A stretch of 64,000 nt of DNA from Bacteroidia bacterium (GTDB taxonomy: Bacteria > Bacteroidota > Bacteroidia > J057), in the NCBI GenBank assembly GCA_022760475.1, contig JALEFZ010000069.1:1-64000 (forward strand), given 5' to 3'. A program made the translations under genes and the position numbers. The notes below the pieces were generated by a model. That model was given only the letters and a program-made list of their open reading frames with translations. It ran no database searches and was not told the DNA's origin. Below are positions 7,821-17,123 of this stretch, in pieces (the stretch's first letter is position 1; the number at the start of each line of letters is the position of its first letter).

Positions 7821-8121
7821 ATGTTTAAGATAAAATTAGATTCAAAGGTAAATCCTCCAGAATAAGGGAACATCGAAATAGGGTGTTCCCATTTTTTTTG
7901 CCAAGCCATCGCCATGGGGAATGAAATCATAAAGAATTTTAGGGGAGTTGTCCATAACTTGAGGTAAAGACAGCATTAAGACAAAATCAAATGAGATCCT
8001 ATTTAACATAATAATAAGAGTGCTAAAAATTATTTGCAAATCTTCTTCAATTCTCTTTTGGATAAATTTTAGCTTTTCCAAAGATTTCTTAGTTTCCTCC
8101 TCGTTTAAAATACCTACTTGT
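7821..8121. other. Intergenic region with terminator and GH97 promoter
   Basis: The stretch holds the terminator at 7866-7899 and, further right, the expected promoter region of the GH97 gene. A minus-strand open frame crosses it, but that frame runs through the terminator and into the GH97 signal peptide region, so I do not call a gene. Confidence 0.4.
7866..7899 (+). terminator. Rho-independent terminator after the lytic transglycosylase
   Basis: GGGAACA (7866-7872) pairs with TGTTCCC (7884-7890) across an 11-base loop. An eight-T run follows at 7892-7899. Confidence 0.8.
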
Positions 8122-10092
8122 ATGTCAAGAATTTGCTTCCTACTGATCTTACTATTTACAATCCAATCTCTTTGGGCTGAAACCTTTGTAGAAAAAAGCC
8201 CTGATGGTACCACCAGGCTTACCATCAAGGTGGACGACAATATTACTTATGAGATTCAAAAGGATAATAAAGTTATCCTGGACCACTCTGCAATCCAGGT
8301 TATCTGGGACAATGGCATTGACATGCGAAAGGAGCAATTGAGAATTAAGAAGGTAAAGCGGAGCGAAAGGCGGGGTTCCATAAAAGCAAAAATTCGTCCG
8401 GCAGCCAGAATGCCATATTCTTACAATGAAATTTATATCATTTTTGAGGAGTCCTATGACCTGGTTTTCAGGATTTATGACCAGGGTGTAGCTTACAGAT
8501 TTATCTCCAGGCTTGATAAAAAGGAAGAACAGAAAGAACTAATTGTAGTCTCTGAGAAGTCTACCTTCAACCTTCCTGGAAATCCCTTGCTATACTACCC
8601 AAAAGTGAAAAAATTCCAGAACTCATTTGAAGAAAATTATTTACCGCTTAAAAAGTCCCAACTGGAGCTCAAAACCATGGCCCTCACTCCTACCCTCATC
8701 AAATCTGAGGCGGGGCCGTACATGCTTATTTCAGAGGCTGACTTGAGAGACTATCCGGGCATGTACCTAAGGCCTACCGGAACAGGATTGGAAGCTGTTT
8801 TTCCCCGGTATGTCCGTAAGGAATCCCAGGAGTTTCTTGGGAAAATGGGAGTTGGAATGGCAGTCGTAAACAACATGAAGGCTCGGAAAAGAGAGAAATA
8901 CCTTGCCCAAACCAAGACAAATAGAAACTTTCCCTGGAGAGCCATCCTGATTTCTAATGATGCCAAATCTTTAGCTACCAACAACCTCATATATGCACTT
9001 GCACCTAAACCTGAGATCAAAAATACATCATGGATCAAGCCCGGAAAAGTAGCTTGGGATTGGTACCATGATTGGAGAATACCAGAATTGTCATTCAAGC
9101 CTGGTATAAATACAGAAACATACCTTTACTACATTGATTTTGCGGCTAAAAACAACCTGGACTACATTAATCTGGATGAGGGTTGGGCAAAAAATACCGA
9201 TTTAACAGATATCAATGACGATATAGATATCGAAAGAATTGTTGCTCATGCGAAGAAGAAGGATGTAGGTGTCTTTCTATGGATGATTTGGTGGGTATTG
9301 GAAGAAAATATGGAAGCACACCTCGACCAATTTCAAAAATGGGGTATTGCTGGAATCAAGGTAGATTTTATGGATCGTGATGACCAAAGGGTGGTTGCCT
9401 TTTACGAAAAACTGGCCAAAGAAGCTGCCAAACGAAAATTGATGATCAATTACCATGGCTCTTACAAACCGACTGGACTTGCCATGGCCTATCCCAATAT
9501 CATCAACCGTGAAGGTGTTGTGGGACTCGAAAATAATAAGTTCTCCAAAAGATGTACCCCTGTTCACAATTTGACCATTCCGTTTACCAGAAATGTAGTT
9601 GGCCCCATGGATTATACCCCGGGAGCAATGAGGTATTCCACACCTGAAAAGTTCAAGAAGAACTGGAAATATCCAAAGGCAATGACTACCCGTGCACAGC
9701 AATTGGCCATGTATGTGGTTTATTATGGACCTCTTCAAATGATTTCTGATGCTCCTACCCTCTATCCCCAAGAAGTACTAGATTTTCTCGCCAAACTTCC
9801 TACAATTTGGGATGAAAGCATTTGTTTAGAGGCAGCTATTGGGGAAAATATCATCATGGCCAGGAGAAATGGCAAAGATTGGTACATTGGAGGGATGACT
9901 GCTTCTAAGGCGCATAAGGTCAGTGTAAAACTGGACTTTTTGAGTGGAGGCGAATATGAAGCAGTCCTCCTAGGAGATGGGGAAAAGCTGGAAGATTTGA
10001 AAAAAGTCGAGAAAGTTGTCAGGAAAAATGAAGAACTGAAACTCACAATGGAAAGAAATGGCGGATTTGTAATGGTCTTGCGCAAAAAGTAG
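8122..10092 (+). CDS. Glycoside hydrolase family 97 (alpha-glycosidase, SusB family)
   Basis: The 656-residue exported enzyme starts at ATG 8122, where a good signal peptide begins (hydrophobic core ending SLWA). An upstream in-frame ATG at 8020 would bury it. The N-terminal beta-sandwich shows SPDGTTRLTIKVDDNITYEI. The barrel shows VAWDWYHDWRI, the calcium-site-like NLDEGW, and AGIKVDFMDRDDQ, and the family ending YVVYYGPLQMISDAPTLY is present. Asp415 in KVDFM sits where retaining GH97 alpha-galactosidases carry their nucleophile, whereas inverting SusB-type alpha-glucosidases do not. A retaining alpha-galactosidase-like activity is therefore more likely, by analogy only. It probably acts in the periplasm. 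No SusC/SusD neighbours are present. Confidence 0.93.
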   Translation: MSRICFLLILLFTIQSLWAETFVEKSPDGTTRLTIKVDDNITYEIQKDNKVILDHSAIQVIWDNGIDMRKEQLRIKKVKRSERRGSIKAKIRPAARMPYSYNEIYIIFEESYDLVFRIYDQGVAYRFISRLDKKEEQKELIVVSEKSTFNLPGNPLLYYPKVKKFQNSFEENYLPLKKSQLELKTMALTPTLIKSEAGPYMLISEADLRDYPGMYLRPTGTGLEAVFPRYVRKESQEFLGKMGVGMAVVNNMKARKREKYLAQTKTNRNFPWRAILISNDAKSLATNNLIYALAPKPEIKNTSWIKPGKVAWDWYHDWRIPELSFKPGINTETYLYYIDFAAKNNLDYINLDEGWAKNTDLTDINDDIDIERIVAHAKKKDVGVFLWMIWWVLEENMEAHLDQFQKWGIAGIKVDFMDRDDQRVVAFYEKLAKEAAKRKLMINYHGSYKPTGLAMAYPNIINREGVVGLENNKFSKRCTPVHNLTIPFTRNVVGPMDYTPGAMRYSTPEKFKKNWKYPKAMTTRAQQLAMYVVYYGPLQMISDAPTLYPQEVLDFLAKLPTIWDESICLEAAIGENIIMARRNGKDWYIGGMTASKAHKVSVKLDFLSGGEYEAVLLGDGEKLEDLKKVEKVVRKNEELKLTMERNGGFVMVLRKK

Positions 10093-10219
10093 GGAAAACT
10101 CGACAAACAATTTTTATAATTTCATATTCTTCTCAGTCATTATTATTTTTAATGAATCTTTTTTAGTCTAAAAGTACTTCCCCATCAGATAGGCAATCCT
10201 TTTCAATGAGGGGAAGAAA

Positions 10220-11119
10220 ATGTTCAAAGGTAAAGGAATGGGAATAGGAAAAACGAAGGTGAAACCAAAACATCGCACAACGGATTTGAATCAAGACAAT
10301 GAAAAATCCAGAATTTCCTATGCTTCTTTATCTGACCCATTATATAAAAGACTACTGATCGAGTCGATTGAATTCGCACTGGGTCGTAGAAAAATTGAAA
10401 AGCTCCTGGACAAAACCAAGGAAGAAGATCTCAGCAATGGAAAAATATGGCGGGTAATGAAGGAAAAGCTGGACTTAAACCTTGATTATAAGCCAAAACA
10501 ACTAGATAAAGTACCTCGAGAGGGTCCCGTCATCTTCATTGCCAACCATCCCTTCGGTGTGGTGGATGGAATTATTTTGGGGTATTTGATTTCACAAGTG
10601 AACCCCAAGTTCTTCATCCTGACCAATAGCTTGCTCACCAATGATGATTTAATTCGTCCATATACCCTTCCCATAGATTTTGAGGATAGTAGGAAAGCCC
10701 TTATGACGAATATAAATACCAGAAAAGAAACCATGGAGAGACTCAGAGAAGGAGAGATTCTGGGAGTATTTCCTGCCGGAGGGGTGGCAACGGCTGTACC
10801 CGCCTTTACCAAGAAGGCACAAGACTTGGAGTGGAAAAGATTTGTGGTAAAGATTATCCAACAACTTCACGCCACTGTCGTCCCGCTTTATTTTCATGGA
10901 CAAAATAGTAGACTATTCCAGTTAGCCAGTTCCGTGCATATGAATTTTAGGATGGCTCTTTTTCTGAATGAAGTCAGAAACAAAATAGGCAAGACAATAA
11001 AAGTAACCATTGGAGATCCCATTGAATACGAAGATCTAAAAGACATTAAAAACCGCCAACAACTGCTGGATCACCTTAGAAAACATATCATGGAAATGGG
11101 AGGAGAAGGTCGAATCTAA
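10220..11119 (+). CDS. Lysophospholipid acyltransferase-family protein (PlsC-like)
   Basis: The 299-residue protein has the acyltransferase block I as NHPFGVVDG at about residues 109-117 (the NH....D signature), preceded by REGPVIFIANHP. FPAGGVATAV near residue 180 corresponds to block III (F.EG.R-like, here degenerate). VVPLYFHGQNSRLFQL is block IV-like. Family members acylate glycerol-phosphate or lysophospholipid or ornithine-lipid acceptors at the membrane, and the acceptor here is unknown. A purine-rich GAGGGGAAGAAA precedes the ATG. The stop overlaps the convergent FG-GAP gene by 4 bases. Confidence 0.82.
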   Translation: MFKGKGMGIGKTKVKPKHRTTDLNQDNEKSRISYASLSDPLYKRLLIESIEFALGRRKIEKLLDKTKEEDLSNGKIWRVMKEKLDLNLDYKPKQLDKVPREGPVIFIANHPFGVVDGIILGYLISQVNPKFFILTNSLLTNDDLIRPYTLPIDFEDSRKALMTNINTRKETMERLREGEILGVFPAGGVATAVPAFTKKAQDLEWKRFVVKIIQQLHATVVPLYFHGQNSRLFQLASSVHMNFRMALFLNEVRNKIGKTIKVTIGDPIEYEDLKDIKNRQQLLDHLRKHIMEMGGEGRI

Positions 11120-12804
11120 TCTTTTTTCAGCAAGATCTTTTTGCCCTGAAAACCATCTTTATTGCTAATGTTAACAACATAAATACCAGATGGCCAAGTC
11201 TGAGTATTAATTTCATGATTCATCTTGCCTTGAGCAGCTTTTATTTCCTTTTGGTATAATAGCTGACCTGAGACATTTATGACGCTTATCAGGCTGAGGT
11301 TTGTGTTGTCCCTAAGACTTAATTGGATTTGGTTTCGCCTCACAACTAACCTGGAAACAAGTTGATCAAAAGATTCTATACTAGCTGGATTGCCCAGTTG
11401 GGTAGCTTCGAATAGCTGATCTACCTGAAGGTTAACATGAATTTCTCTTTCGCCATCGGGCCAAGTAATCACCAGAGAGTCTATCAAAGTATGATTTTTT
11501 AGGCCAAAATGCAGTTGAGGACTATGCTGAGCTGCCCAACTGGAACCACCCGAAACCATGTCTATAGCATAGTGATTCCCTGCAAAAATTTCTGCTTTGG
11601 CACCAATAGCAGAATTGTTCAGTCGATTTGAATTCAACTTGACTGCAAACCAATGAAAATCATTTTCTGTGTCGTTTCTAAAAAGTTGAACGCCTACCGT
11701 ATCATTTGAGTTTGCCAGAAGGATGTCCACACGGCCATCTTTATTATAATCAAAACTTGCCAAGCCGAAGCCGTTTCCCCGTTGAGAACTTAGGACAGTT
11801 CCCTCGCTGATATTGCTAAAGGTACTATCTCCATTATTTTTGTAAAGGATATTGGGGTATGCAGGGGTATTTGAAAAATAAATATCCTGGAAGCCATCAT
11901 TATCAGCATCAAAGAAAGCTGCTCCCCAACCCATTCCGGGATCACCCACTCCGGCAGAATCCGTAATATCCTGATAGGCCCCGTTCCCCTTATTCAGCAA
12001 TAGCTTATTGGGGTACAAGTTGGTGATGTATAAATCAGGCCAACCATCATTATTAATATCTCCAACATCTACACCCATGCCAAAGGCAGCTATATCTGCA
12101 CCTATTCCTGGGGCGACGTCAATAAAGTTTCCTTTCCCATCATTGGAATACATGATATTTGGTCCATACCCATCATGAGTTAGGTAAATATCCAAGTCTC
12201 CATCCTTATCGAAGTCTACAAAGGTAGCCCCCATTGCGATCAGGTTAGATGTTGCCCCGGCCTGGACAGTAATATCTGTAAAGGTCATATTGCCATTATT
12301 TCGCCAAAGTACGTTTTGACCACCAAAATGGGCTATATAAATGTCGAGGTATCCATCATTATCAACGTCTCCGGTAATCGCCGCAAAAGGATCTCCCTTA
12401 TGCTGGATTCCTGCTTGAATTGAAACATCTGAAAAACTTCCATCTCCATTATTCTTATAGAGCATATCATCAACCCCTTTCCTATTTGCGAGGAAAAGGT
12501 CTAGCCATCCATCATTGTCAAAATCTGCCCAAAGAGCAATTTTGGTATCGACACTTGCATCTACACCAGCAGAATTGGCAACATCCACAAAACTTCCTCC
12601 AATATTTTTGAAAAGCCTGTTTGCACCAGGTCTTCGGGTGAGATATATATCTTCCCAGCCGTCCTTATCATAATCTGCTATAGCTACGCCATAATTGGGG
12701 CCTAATTCTCCCAAACCAAGCCTATCTGCCTGGTCGCTAAACGAAATTTGGCAATTGGCATACAGAGGATAAGCAAAAAGCAGCAGCAATAGGAAACGAT
12801 TCAT
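11116..12804 (-). CDS. Secreted FG-GAP/VCBS repeat protein with ASPIC/UnbV and T9SS sorting domains
   Basis: This 562-residue protein has a signal peptide (residues 1-18) and then many repeats of the D.D.DG..DIY...(N) type, which form FG-GAP/VCBS beta-propeller blades with calcium-binding loops. About residues 390-455 match ASPIC/UnbV (NSAIGAKAEIFAG, GGSSWAAQHSPQLHFGL, WPDGE). The last about 75 residues resemble a type A T9SS sorting domain (SGIYVVNISN ending in basic KKILLKKD). It should be exported through the type IX system and attached to the surface or released. Such propellers usually mediate adhesion or polysaccharide binding. Its 3' end overlaps the acyltransferase gene by 4 bases. 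Confidence 0.88.
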   Translation of the reverse strand: MNRFLLLLLFAYPLYANCQISFSDQADRLGLGELGPNYGVAIADYDKDGWEDIYLTRRPGANRLFKNIGGSFVDVANSAGVDASVDTKIALWADFDNDGWLDLFLANRKGVDDMLYKNNGDGSFSDVSIQAGIQHKGDPFAAITGDVDNDGYLDIYIAHFGGQNVLWRNNGNMTFTDITVQAGATSNLIAMGATFVDFDKDGDLDIYLTHDGYGPNIMYSNDGKGNFIDVAPGIGADIAAFGMGVDVGDINNDGWPDLYITNLYPNKLLLNKGNGAYQDITDSAGVGDPGMGWGAAFFDADNDGFQDIYFSNTPAYPNILYKNNGDSTFSNISEGTVLSSQRGNGFGLASFDYNKDGRVDILLANSNDTVGVQLFRNDTENDFHWFAVKLNSNRLNNSAIGAKAEIFAGNHYAIDMVSGGSSWAAQHSPQLHFGLKNHTLIDSLVITWPDGEREIHVNLQVDQLFEATQLGNPASIESFDQLVSRLVVRRNQIQLSLRDNTNLSLISVINVSGQLLYQKEIKAAQGKMNHEINTQTWPSGIYVVNISNKDGFQGKKILLKKD

Positions 12805-12912
12805 CTGATTTCTATTAATTCAGTAGCAGATACTTTATATCTAAAAGATAAAAATACCCAAGAATTTATTTGAATACAATTTTTCCGATATGTGCGGCTG
12901 GTCACTTCATCG

Positions 12913-12940
12913 GTATATCTGGCGACTTCGTCAGATATAC
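12913..12940. repeat. 28-bp near-perfect palindrome upstream of the DUF2306-like gene
   Basis: GTATATCTG at 12913-12921 is the exact reverse complement of CAGATATAC at 12932-12940. The bases between pair almost fully (GCGA with TCGT, one G-T), leaving a two-base centre. No T run follows, so it is not an intrinsic terminator. It lies 45 bases upstream of the gene at 12985 and may be an operator or RNA hairpin. Confidence 0.5.
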
Positions 12941-12984
12941 TTTACATCCTTAGACCAAAAAGGCTTGATTGAAGAAAAAAAGAA

Positions 12985-13674
12985 ATGGAAGCTATTGTTC
13001 GAGTCATTATTCTAATACACGTCCTCTTCGGATCTGTTGCAATCATTGCCGGCCCAATTGCAGCAGTTGCCAAGAAGGGTAGTAAAGTCCACAGAATTTC
13101 TGGGAAAATCTTTGCCTACTCGATGATAATTACTGCAATTTTAGCATTAATCGTTTCTCTCTGGCCAGGTCACAAAAGCCTTTTTCTCTTCAGTATCGGT
13201 ATTTTTGGGTTATACCTGGTGGTTTCTGGGTTTAGAGTTACAAAAATAAAAAAGCTGGGTCGAGGTCAAAAAGCCTCATACTTTGATTGGGCAATGAGCA
13301 TAACGATGGGAATTTTTGGGGTAACCATGCTTTCTTACGGAGCCTATTTACTCTTTTATGGAAAACTTGCAGGCCTGATTCAATTGGTTTTTGGGCTATT
13401 TGGGATGATGCTTTTCAGGGGAGATTTGAAGATGTACCTCAAAAAACCGAAAGATCCCAGGTTTTGGCTTTTTCAACACATAAATAAGATGAACGGAGGT
13501 TTGATAACGGCCTTCACTGCCCTTTTGGTAAATAACAACAATTTTATGCCGGGGATTTTTGCCTGGTTACTCCCTACCCTAATTGGATCTTTCCTTGGAA
13601 CCTACTGGACCAGAAAGTATAAGGGAAAAGCTAAAAAGAAAGGAAAAATTAAGGCTAACTTAGCAGGTGAATAG
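12985..13674 (+). CDS. DUF2306-like multi-pass membrane protein
   Basis: The 229-residue protein has six or seven hydrophobic segments beginning at once at the N-terminus (VRVIILIHVLFGSVAIIAG). The first loop, KGSKVHRISGKIFAYSMIITAI, has the HR..GK(I/V)(F/Y) pattern that marks DUF2306-type proteins. The C-terminus is strongly basic (KGKAKKKGKIK). It is an inner-membrane protein of unknown function. It may be co-transcribed with the exported protein that starts 36 bases downstream. The family assignment is from memory of the HR..G motif and is moderately secure. Confidence 0.65.
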   Translation: MEAIVRVIILIHVLFGSVAIIAGPIAAVAKKGSKVHRISGKIFAYSMIITAILALIVSLWPGHKSLFLFSIGIFGLYLVVSGFRVTKIKKLGRGQKASYFDWAMSITMGIFGVTMLSYGAYLLFYGKLAGLIQLVFGLFGMMLFRGDLKMYLKKPKDPRFWLFQHINKMNGGLITAFTALLVNNNNFMPGIFAWLLPTLIGSFLGTYWTRKYKGKAKKKGKIKANLAGE

Positions 13675-13710
13675 GTATGGAAAATTCGCCTATTCTTGCT
13701 CCTATAAATA

Positions 13711-14283
13711 ATGATGAAGTTAACCTCAGCCCTATTATTGATCCTTAGCTCAGTATTGTCAAGTTTTGCCCAGCAAAATCAGGCAGAAATTCTTGATCAC
13801 CTTCTTCAATTTGAAGGTCGATGGAGCCTGGTTTCATCTTCATTAATATTATCTCCTGCTCCACCAGATTTGGATACAGCAAAGTTTGTTTTAAACATGG
13901 AATGTACCTTGGGAAAGGATAGCATGTCTATTCATTGTCAATTTGATGGGAGCAAAGAAATTCTAAAAGAGGTCGTAAAATCTCATGGGCAAGAGTTATT
14001 TGTCCTAGAGCCCAAAGAACAGTTGGTTTACAAACTAAGCGGAGTAAGAAACCTGTCTAGCAAGCAAGAGTTAAATGCCAGCTTTGTAACTTTGGGTAAA
14101 GGGCTATTTTCTCCTAATGGTACCCTCTTGATCACTGAATACCTCGTTGGAATAGAGGGTCCCGTGGGCAAGCATAATTATGAATGGCTACAGGTCAACC
14201 TTCTTAAAGAGAGCTCGATTTATTATGATGAGGAAGGGAAAGAATTAAGGAAAACTGAGTGGTTAATGAAAAAGATTCCCTAA
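13711..14283 (+). CDS. Exported protein of unknown function
   Basis: The 190-residue product has a Sec signal peptide (about residues 1-20, ending SSFAQ). The mature domain begins DHLLQFEGRWSL, then alternates short polar strands, and ends EEGKELRKTEWLMKKI. This pattern resembles small lipocalin- or DUF1579-like beta-barrels (..GxW... near the start), but I cannot match it to a named family. It contains two cysteines, in the segments MECTLG and IHCQFD, which could form a disulfide in the periplasm. ATGATG at the start makes either methionine possible. Confidence 0.6.
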   Translation: MMKLTSALLLILSSVLSSFAQQNQAEILDHLLQFEGRWSLVSSSLILSPAPPDLDTAKFVLNMECTLGKDSMSIHCQFDGSKEILKEVVKSHGQELFVLEPKEQLVYKLSGVRNLSSKQELNASFVTLGKGLFSPNGTLLITEYLVGIEGPVGKHNYEWLQVNLLKESSIYYDEEGKELRKTEWLMKKIP

Positions 14284-14405
14284 ATTACAACATTGGTTAA
14301 TTTTGATGTGTGAACTGTCTAAGCCCATCCATGCGAAATGGATCTGAGGCACGATTTGTGTTTAATTCTGCCTAATAAAAGGAGCAGAATTCACGCACAT
14401 ACATC

Positions 14406-17123
14406 ATGGCCAAGAGGAGCGTACTATTTGGGGGAATGCTATTCTTTCTTATCACACTCAGTTGTGTGGAATCAGGATTTTCCCAGGAATTAGATTTTTT
14501 TGTTTCCCCATTTCCTGATTATAAGGAAAGAGGGATTACATTACAGTCTCCTGTCCAAGACATAAATCTTCTTGATAATCCTGAAAAAAACCAGTGGGTT
14601 TTACCCCTTGAAGGGACTTGGGACTTTTGTTGGGTAGAAAATGCCAAAAATTACCTAAGCCCTGACGAAATTTCCAGACTGAAATGGGATGCAATTGGTC
14701 TGCCTTCCAATTGGCAAATAGTTCCGAAATATGACAATCCCGTTTTTGGGAAAGAGCAAGGAAATCGGGGAGGAAGTAGCTTGGGAGTCTACAGAAAGTC
14801 ATTCATCCTACCCGAGTCATGGAGAGGTGGCGAAACTTATTTGAGGATCGAGGGTGGAGGATCTGAATTTCAAATATTAATCAATGGAAAATTGATCAAA
14901 ACCATCAATTCTGGAGGGATGGGTTTGAGTGTCGCACTTACTCCTTTCCTTAAACCTGGCGCCAATGAATTGAACATTCAGTTGCCTTTTAAATCAAGCT
15001 CAAACTCTCAGATTCCATTCCATTGGCAGTTTGCAGGATTAGACAAGAAAGTCTACCTGAGTTGTCACAAGACAGCGCTCATCGATCAACTCTACTTTAA
15101 TGGAAACGTAAAGGGTGCTTTTGATTTAAAATGTAGGATAAAAAGTCTGAATGGAAGGTTACCGAAGGGTAGTCAACTGCAATTAAAATTCACAGATAAA
15201 CAGAATAATGTTATTTTTTCAAAGGCTGAAAAACTTAGGGCGAACCATTCAGAGAATTTAATAGAAATCTCCAATAAGCTCCCCTACGTCTACCCCTGGT
15301 CTGCAGAATCCCCAAATGAATATACCTTGGAACTCTCGCTTGTAGACAATAGAAACAGGATTTATTCCTACACAGTAAAAAAAGTAGCTTTTAGAACATC
15401 TACCTTCTCGGAACAAGGCCTTACTGTAAACGACAAAACTCAAAAGATTAAAGCTGTCTGGTATAGAACTTTCCATCCCGCTAAGGGCTATGCCATGACA
15501 AAAGATGACTATAAGACAGATCTTAGCATGATGAAGGCCAAGCACATCAATGCTATATACTTAAAGAAATTGGCAAGTCCTGAGTTGTACAAACTTTGCC
15601 AAGAGATGGGGATTTACGTCATAAGTGATCTAAGGGAAGTAAGATCGAAAGCTCTCCAAAAAAGGCGCCTGGATTGGGAGCAACAATTTCCGGCCATCAT
15701 CCTTAATATTTTTTCTTCCTCTCCCTCCTTTTCAAAAAAGAATACAGCCAACACCTCATTTGAAGGATTTACCAATGATTCCTACTTTTTTGATCCCACA
15801 TTTACTTTAGGAGACGCAAGGGAGCAATTGGCTAGCTTAAAAGAAATCAAAGCTGTAAATGTACTTGGAGCCTGGGCAGACCAGGCATTGATAGATCCTG
15901 CTGGAAAGGAAGAGGGAAAACTTTCCTATCAAGGAAACTCACGATCAAAAGGCTGGAAATACCCTCAGGTGATGGATGGAATGGTAGATGCCAACCGCAA
16001 TCCTCAGCCTGAACTAGAACTGTTAAAGGACTATTACGCCCCAGTACAATTGAGCTGCTTCAAAGATTATTTGGTCTTAAAACATGATTTCGAATTTCGA
16101 AATCTAAGCACTATTGAATTATTGTGGAAGTACAAAAGTGATAAAGGTATCAGGGAATTTAAGTCAAAGTTGCCTCCTTACTTTCCTAACTTTTTGTATA
16201 AAATAAAATATCCTTTCGAATCTGTAGGAGAAAACGAATGCCTGGAAGTGTGGGCAGTTTCCGAAAAAGATAATTCCCATATATTTGGTCAGGGGAATTT
16301 CTGTACCCTTAGCCCTCCTGCCCAAGCTTCCAGCAAACTAAATCAAGAAATTCGAATTCTGGAATCCATTACCAACCTGGATATCATGACGCCCTCTTTT
16401 AGCCTTTCTTTTGATAAGGGAGTAAATATGCTGGAAAGCATGCGAATTGGAAAAAATGAAATCTTATCTTCCCCACCCATTTTTAGGCTAGCCCAGAATA
16501 GTGATTTAAATGAAAAACTGAGCTTGATCATGAAAAACACTGTAAAAAACAGTGGCATGGAGGAATGCCAAGTATTCCTGGATGAAGTTGACGTCAGAAA
16601 GAAATCGAGAGAGGCTATTGAGATCATCTACGAAGGCAAGCTCTTTTCCAAAAATGAATTGAGTCATCAATTTGTCGTAAGTTATACCGTATCATCTTCC
16701 TCTGAAATTGAAGTCAATATCACGGTTAAATCTCTTAAGGATCAGGCAATGGATGTGGAACAGGTATGGAATTTCGAATTGGCAAGAGGATTTATAAACT
16801 GGAAAACTCCTTATTCAACTCCAAAAAGTAACTACATTTCGAATTTTCAGTATCCTTTTCTTATTCCATTGTATCCCCAAAGAACTGCAAATGCAAGCTG
16901 GTTGGAAGTTTCCCCCTTGGATGAAGCATGGAGCTTGGTATTCCATTCTGAAAAACTACCCCCATTTGCTATTACCCATGTAGAGCTAGAAGATTGGCAT
17001 GCAGCAGAACATAGAAGTCTTCTTAAAAATTCCAGGAATAGCTACCTATCTCTTGGTCCTTTGAAATCTAGTGAAAGGAGTTCTTCTATTTCTTACAAAC
17101 TCTTAATTAATACTGGAAATTGA
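14406..17123 (+). CDS. GH2 beta-galactosidase homologue lacking both catalytic glutamates (predicted pseudoenzyme)
   Basis: The 905-residue exported protein follows LacZ domain order. A sugar-binding domain has LEGTWDFCW and IGLPSNWQ; a jelly roll has VYRKSFILP; an immunoglobulin-like domain ends VAFRTSTFSE. Remnants of the TIM barrel follow (AKHINAIYLKKLASPELYKLCQEMGIYVISD), with VLGAWADQALI near residue 490, and then a beta-sandwich like the small-chain domain (SFDKGVNMLESMRIG). At the acid/base site, where LacZ has SLGNE, the sequence is IFSSSPS (about residues 436-442). At the nucleophile site (CEYAHAMGN in LacZ) it is FDPTFTLGD (about 461-469). The segment between them is shortened. The fold is retained but glycosidase activity is unlikely. 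The signal ends near GFSQ; an atypical lipobox (TLSC) is an alternative. Confidence 0.82.
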   Translation: MAKRSVLFGGMLFFLITLSCVESGFSQELDFFVSPFPDYKERGITLQSPVQDINLLDNPEKNQWVLPLEGTWDFCWVENAKNYLSPDEISRLKWDAIGLPSNWQIVPKYDNPVFGKEQGNRGGSSLGVYRKSFILPESWRGGETYLRIEGGGSEFQILINGKLIKTINSGGMGLSVALTPFLKPGANELNIQLPFKSSSNSQIPFHWQFAGLDKKVYLSCHKTALIDQLYFNGNVKGAFDLKCRIKSLNGRLPKGSQLQLKFTDKQNNVIFSKAEKLRANHSENLIEISNKLPYVYPWSAESPNEYTLELSLVDNRNRIYSYTVKKVAFRTSTFSEQGLTVNDKTQKIKAVWYRTFHPAKGYAMTKDDYKTDLSMMKAKHINAIYLKKLASPELYKLCQEMGIYVISDLREVRSKALQKRRLDWEQQFPAIILNIFSSSPSFSKKNTANTSFEGFTNDSYFFDPTFTLGDAREQLASLKEIKAVNVLGAWADQALIDPAGKEEGKLSYQGNSRSKGWKYPQVMDGMVDANRNPQPELELLKDYYAPVQLSCFKDYLVLKHDFEFRNLSTIELLWKYKSDKGIREFKSKLPPYFPNFLYKIKYPFESVGENECLEVWAVSEKDNSHIFGQGNFCTLSPPAQASSKLNQEIRILESITNLDIMTPSFSLSFDKGVNMLESMRIGKNEILSSPPIFRLAQNSDLNEKLSLIMKNTVKNSGMEECQVFLDEVDVRKKSREAIEIIYEGKLFSKNELSHQFVVSYTVSSSSEIEVNITVKSLKDQAMDVEQVWNFELARGFINWKTPYSTPKSNYISNFQYPFLIPLYPQRTANASWLEVSPLDEAWSLVFHSEKLPPFAITHVELEDWHAAEHRSLLKNSRNSYLSLGPLKSSERSSSISYKLLINTGN

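Noticed and set aside
8020-8121. Upstream in-frame ATG for the GH97 gene
   Set aside because: Starting at 8020 adds 34 residues before a good signal peptide that begins at 8122; the later start is more plausible.
7842-8240. Minus-strand 132-residue open frame over the GH97 start
   Set aside because: It overlaps the GH97 signal peptide region and runs through the strong plus-strand terminator at 7866-7899. No motif or homology signal is visible, so it is most likely an antisense shadow.
10137-10155. TCATTA/TAATGA hairpin with T-rich flank after GH97
   Set aside because: The stem is A+T-only and short; random occurrence is likely in such A+T-rich sequence.
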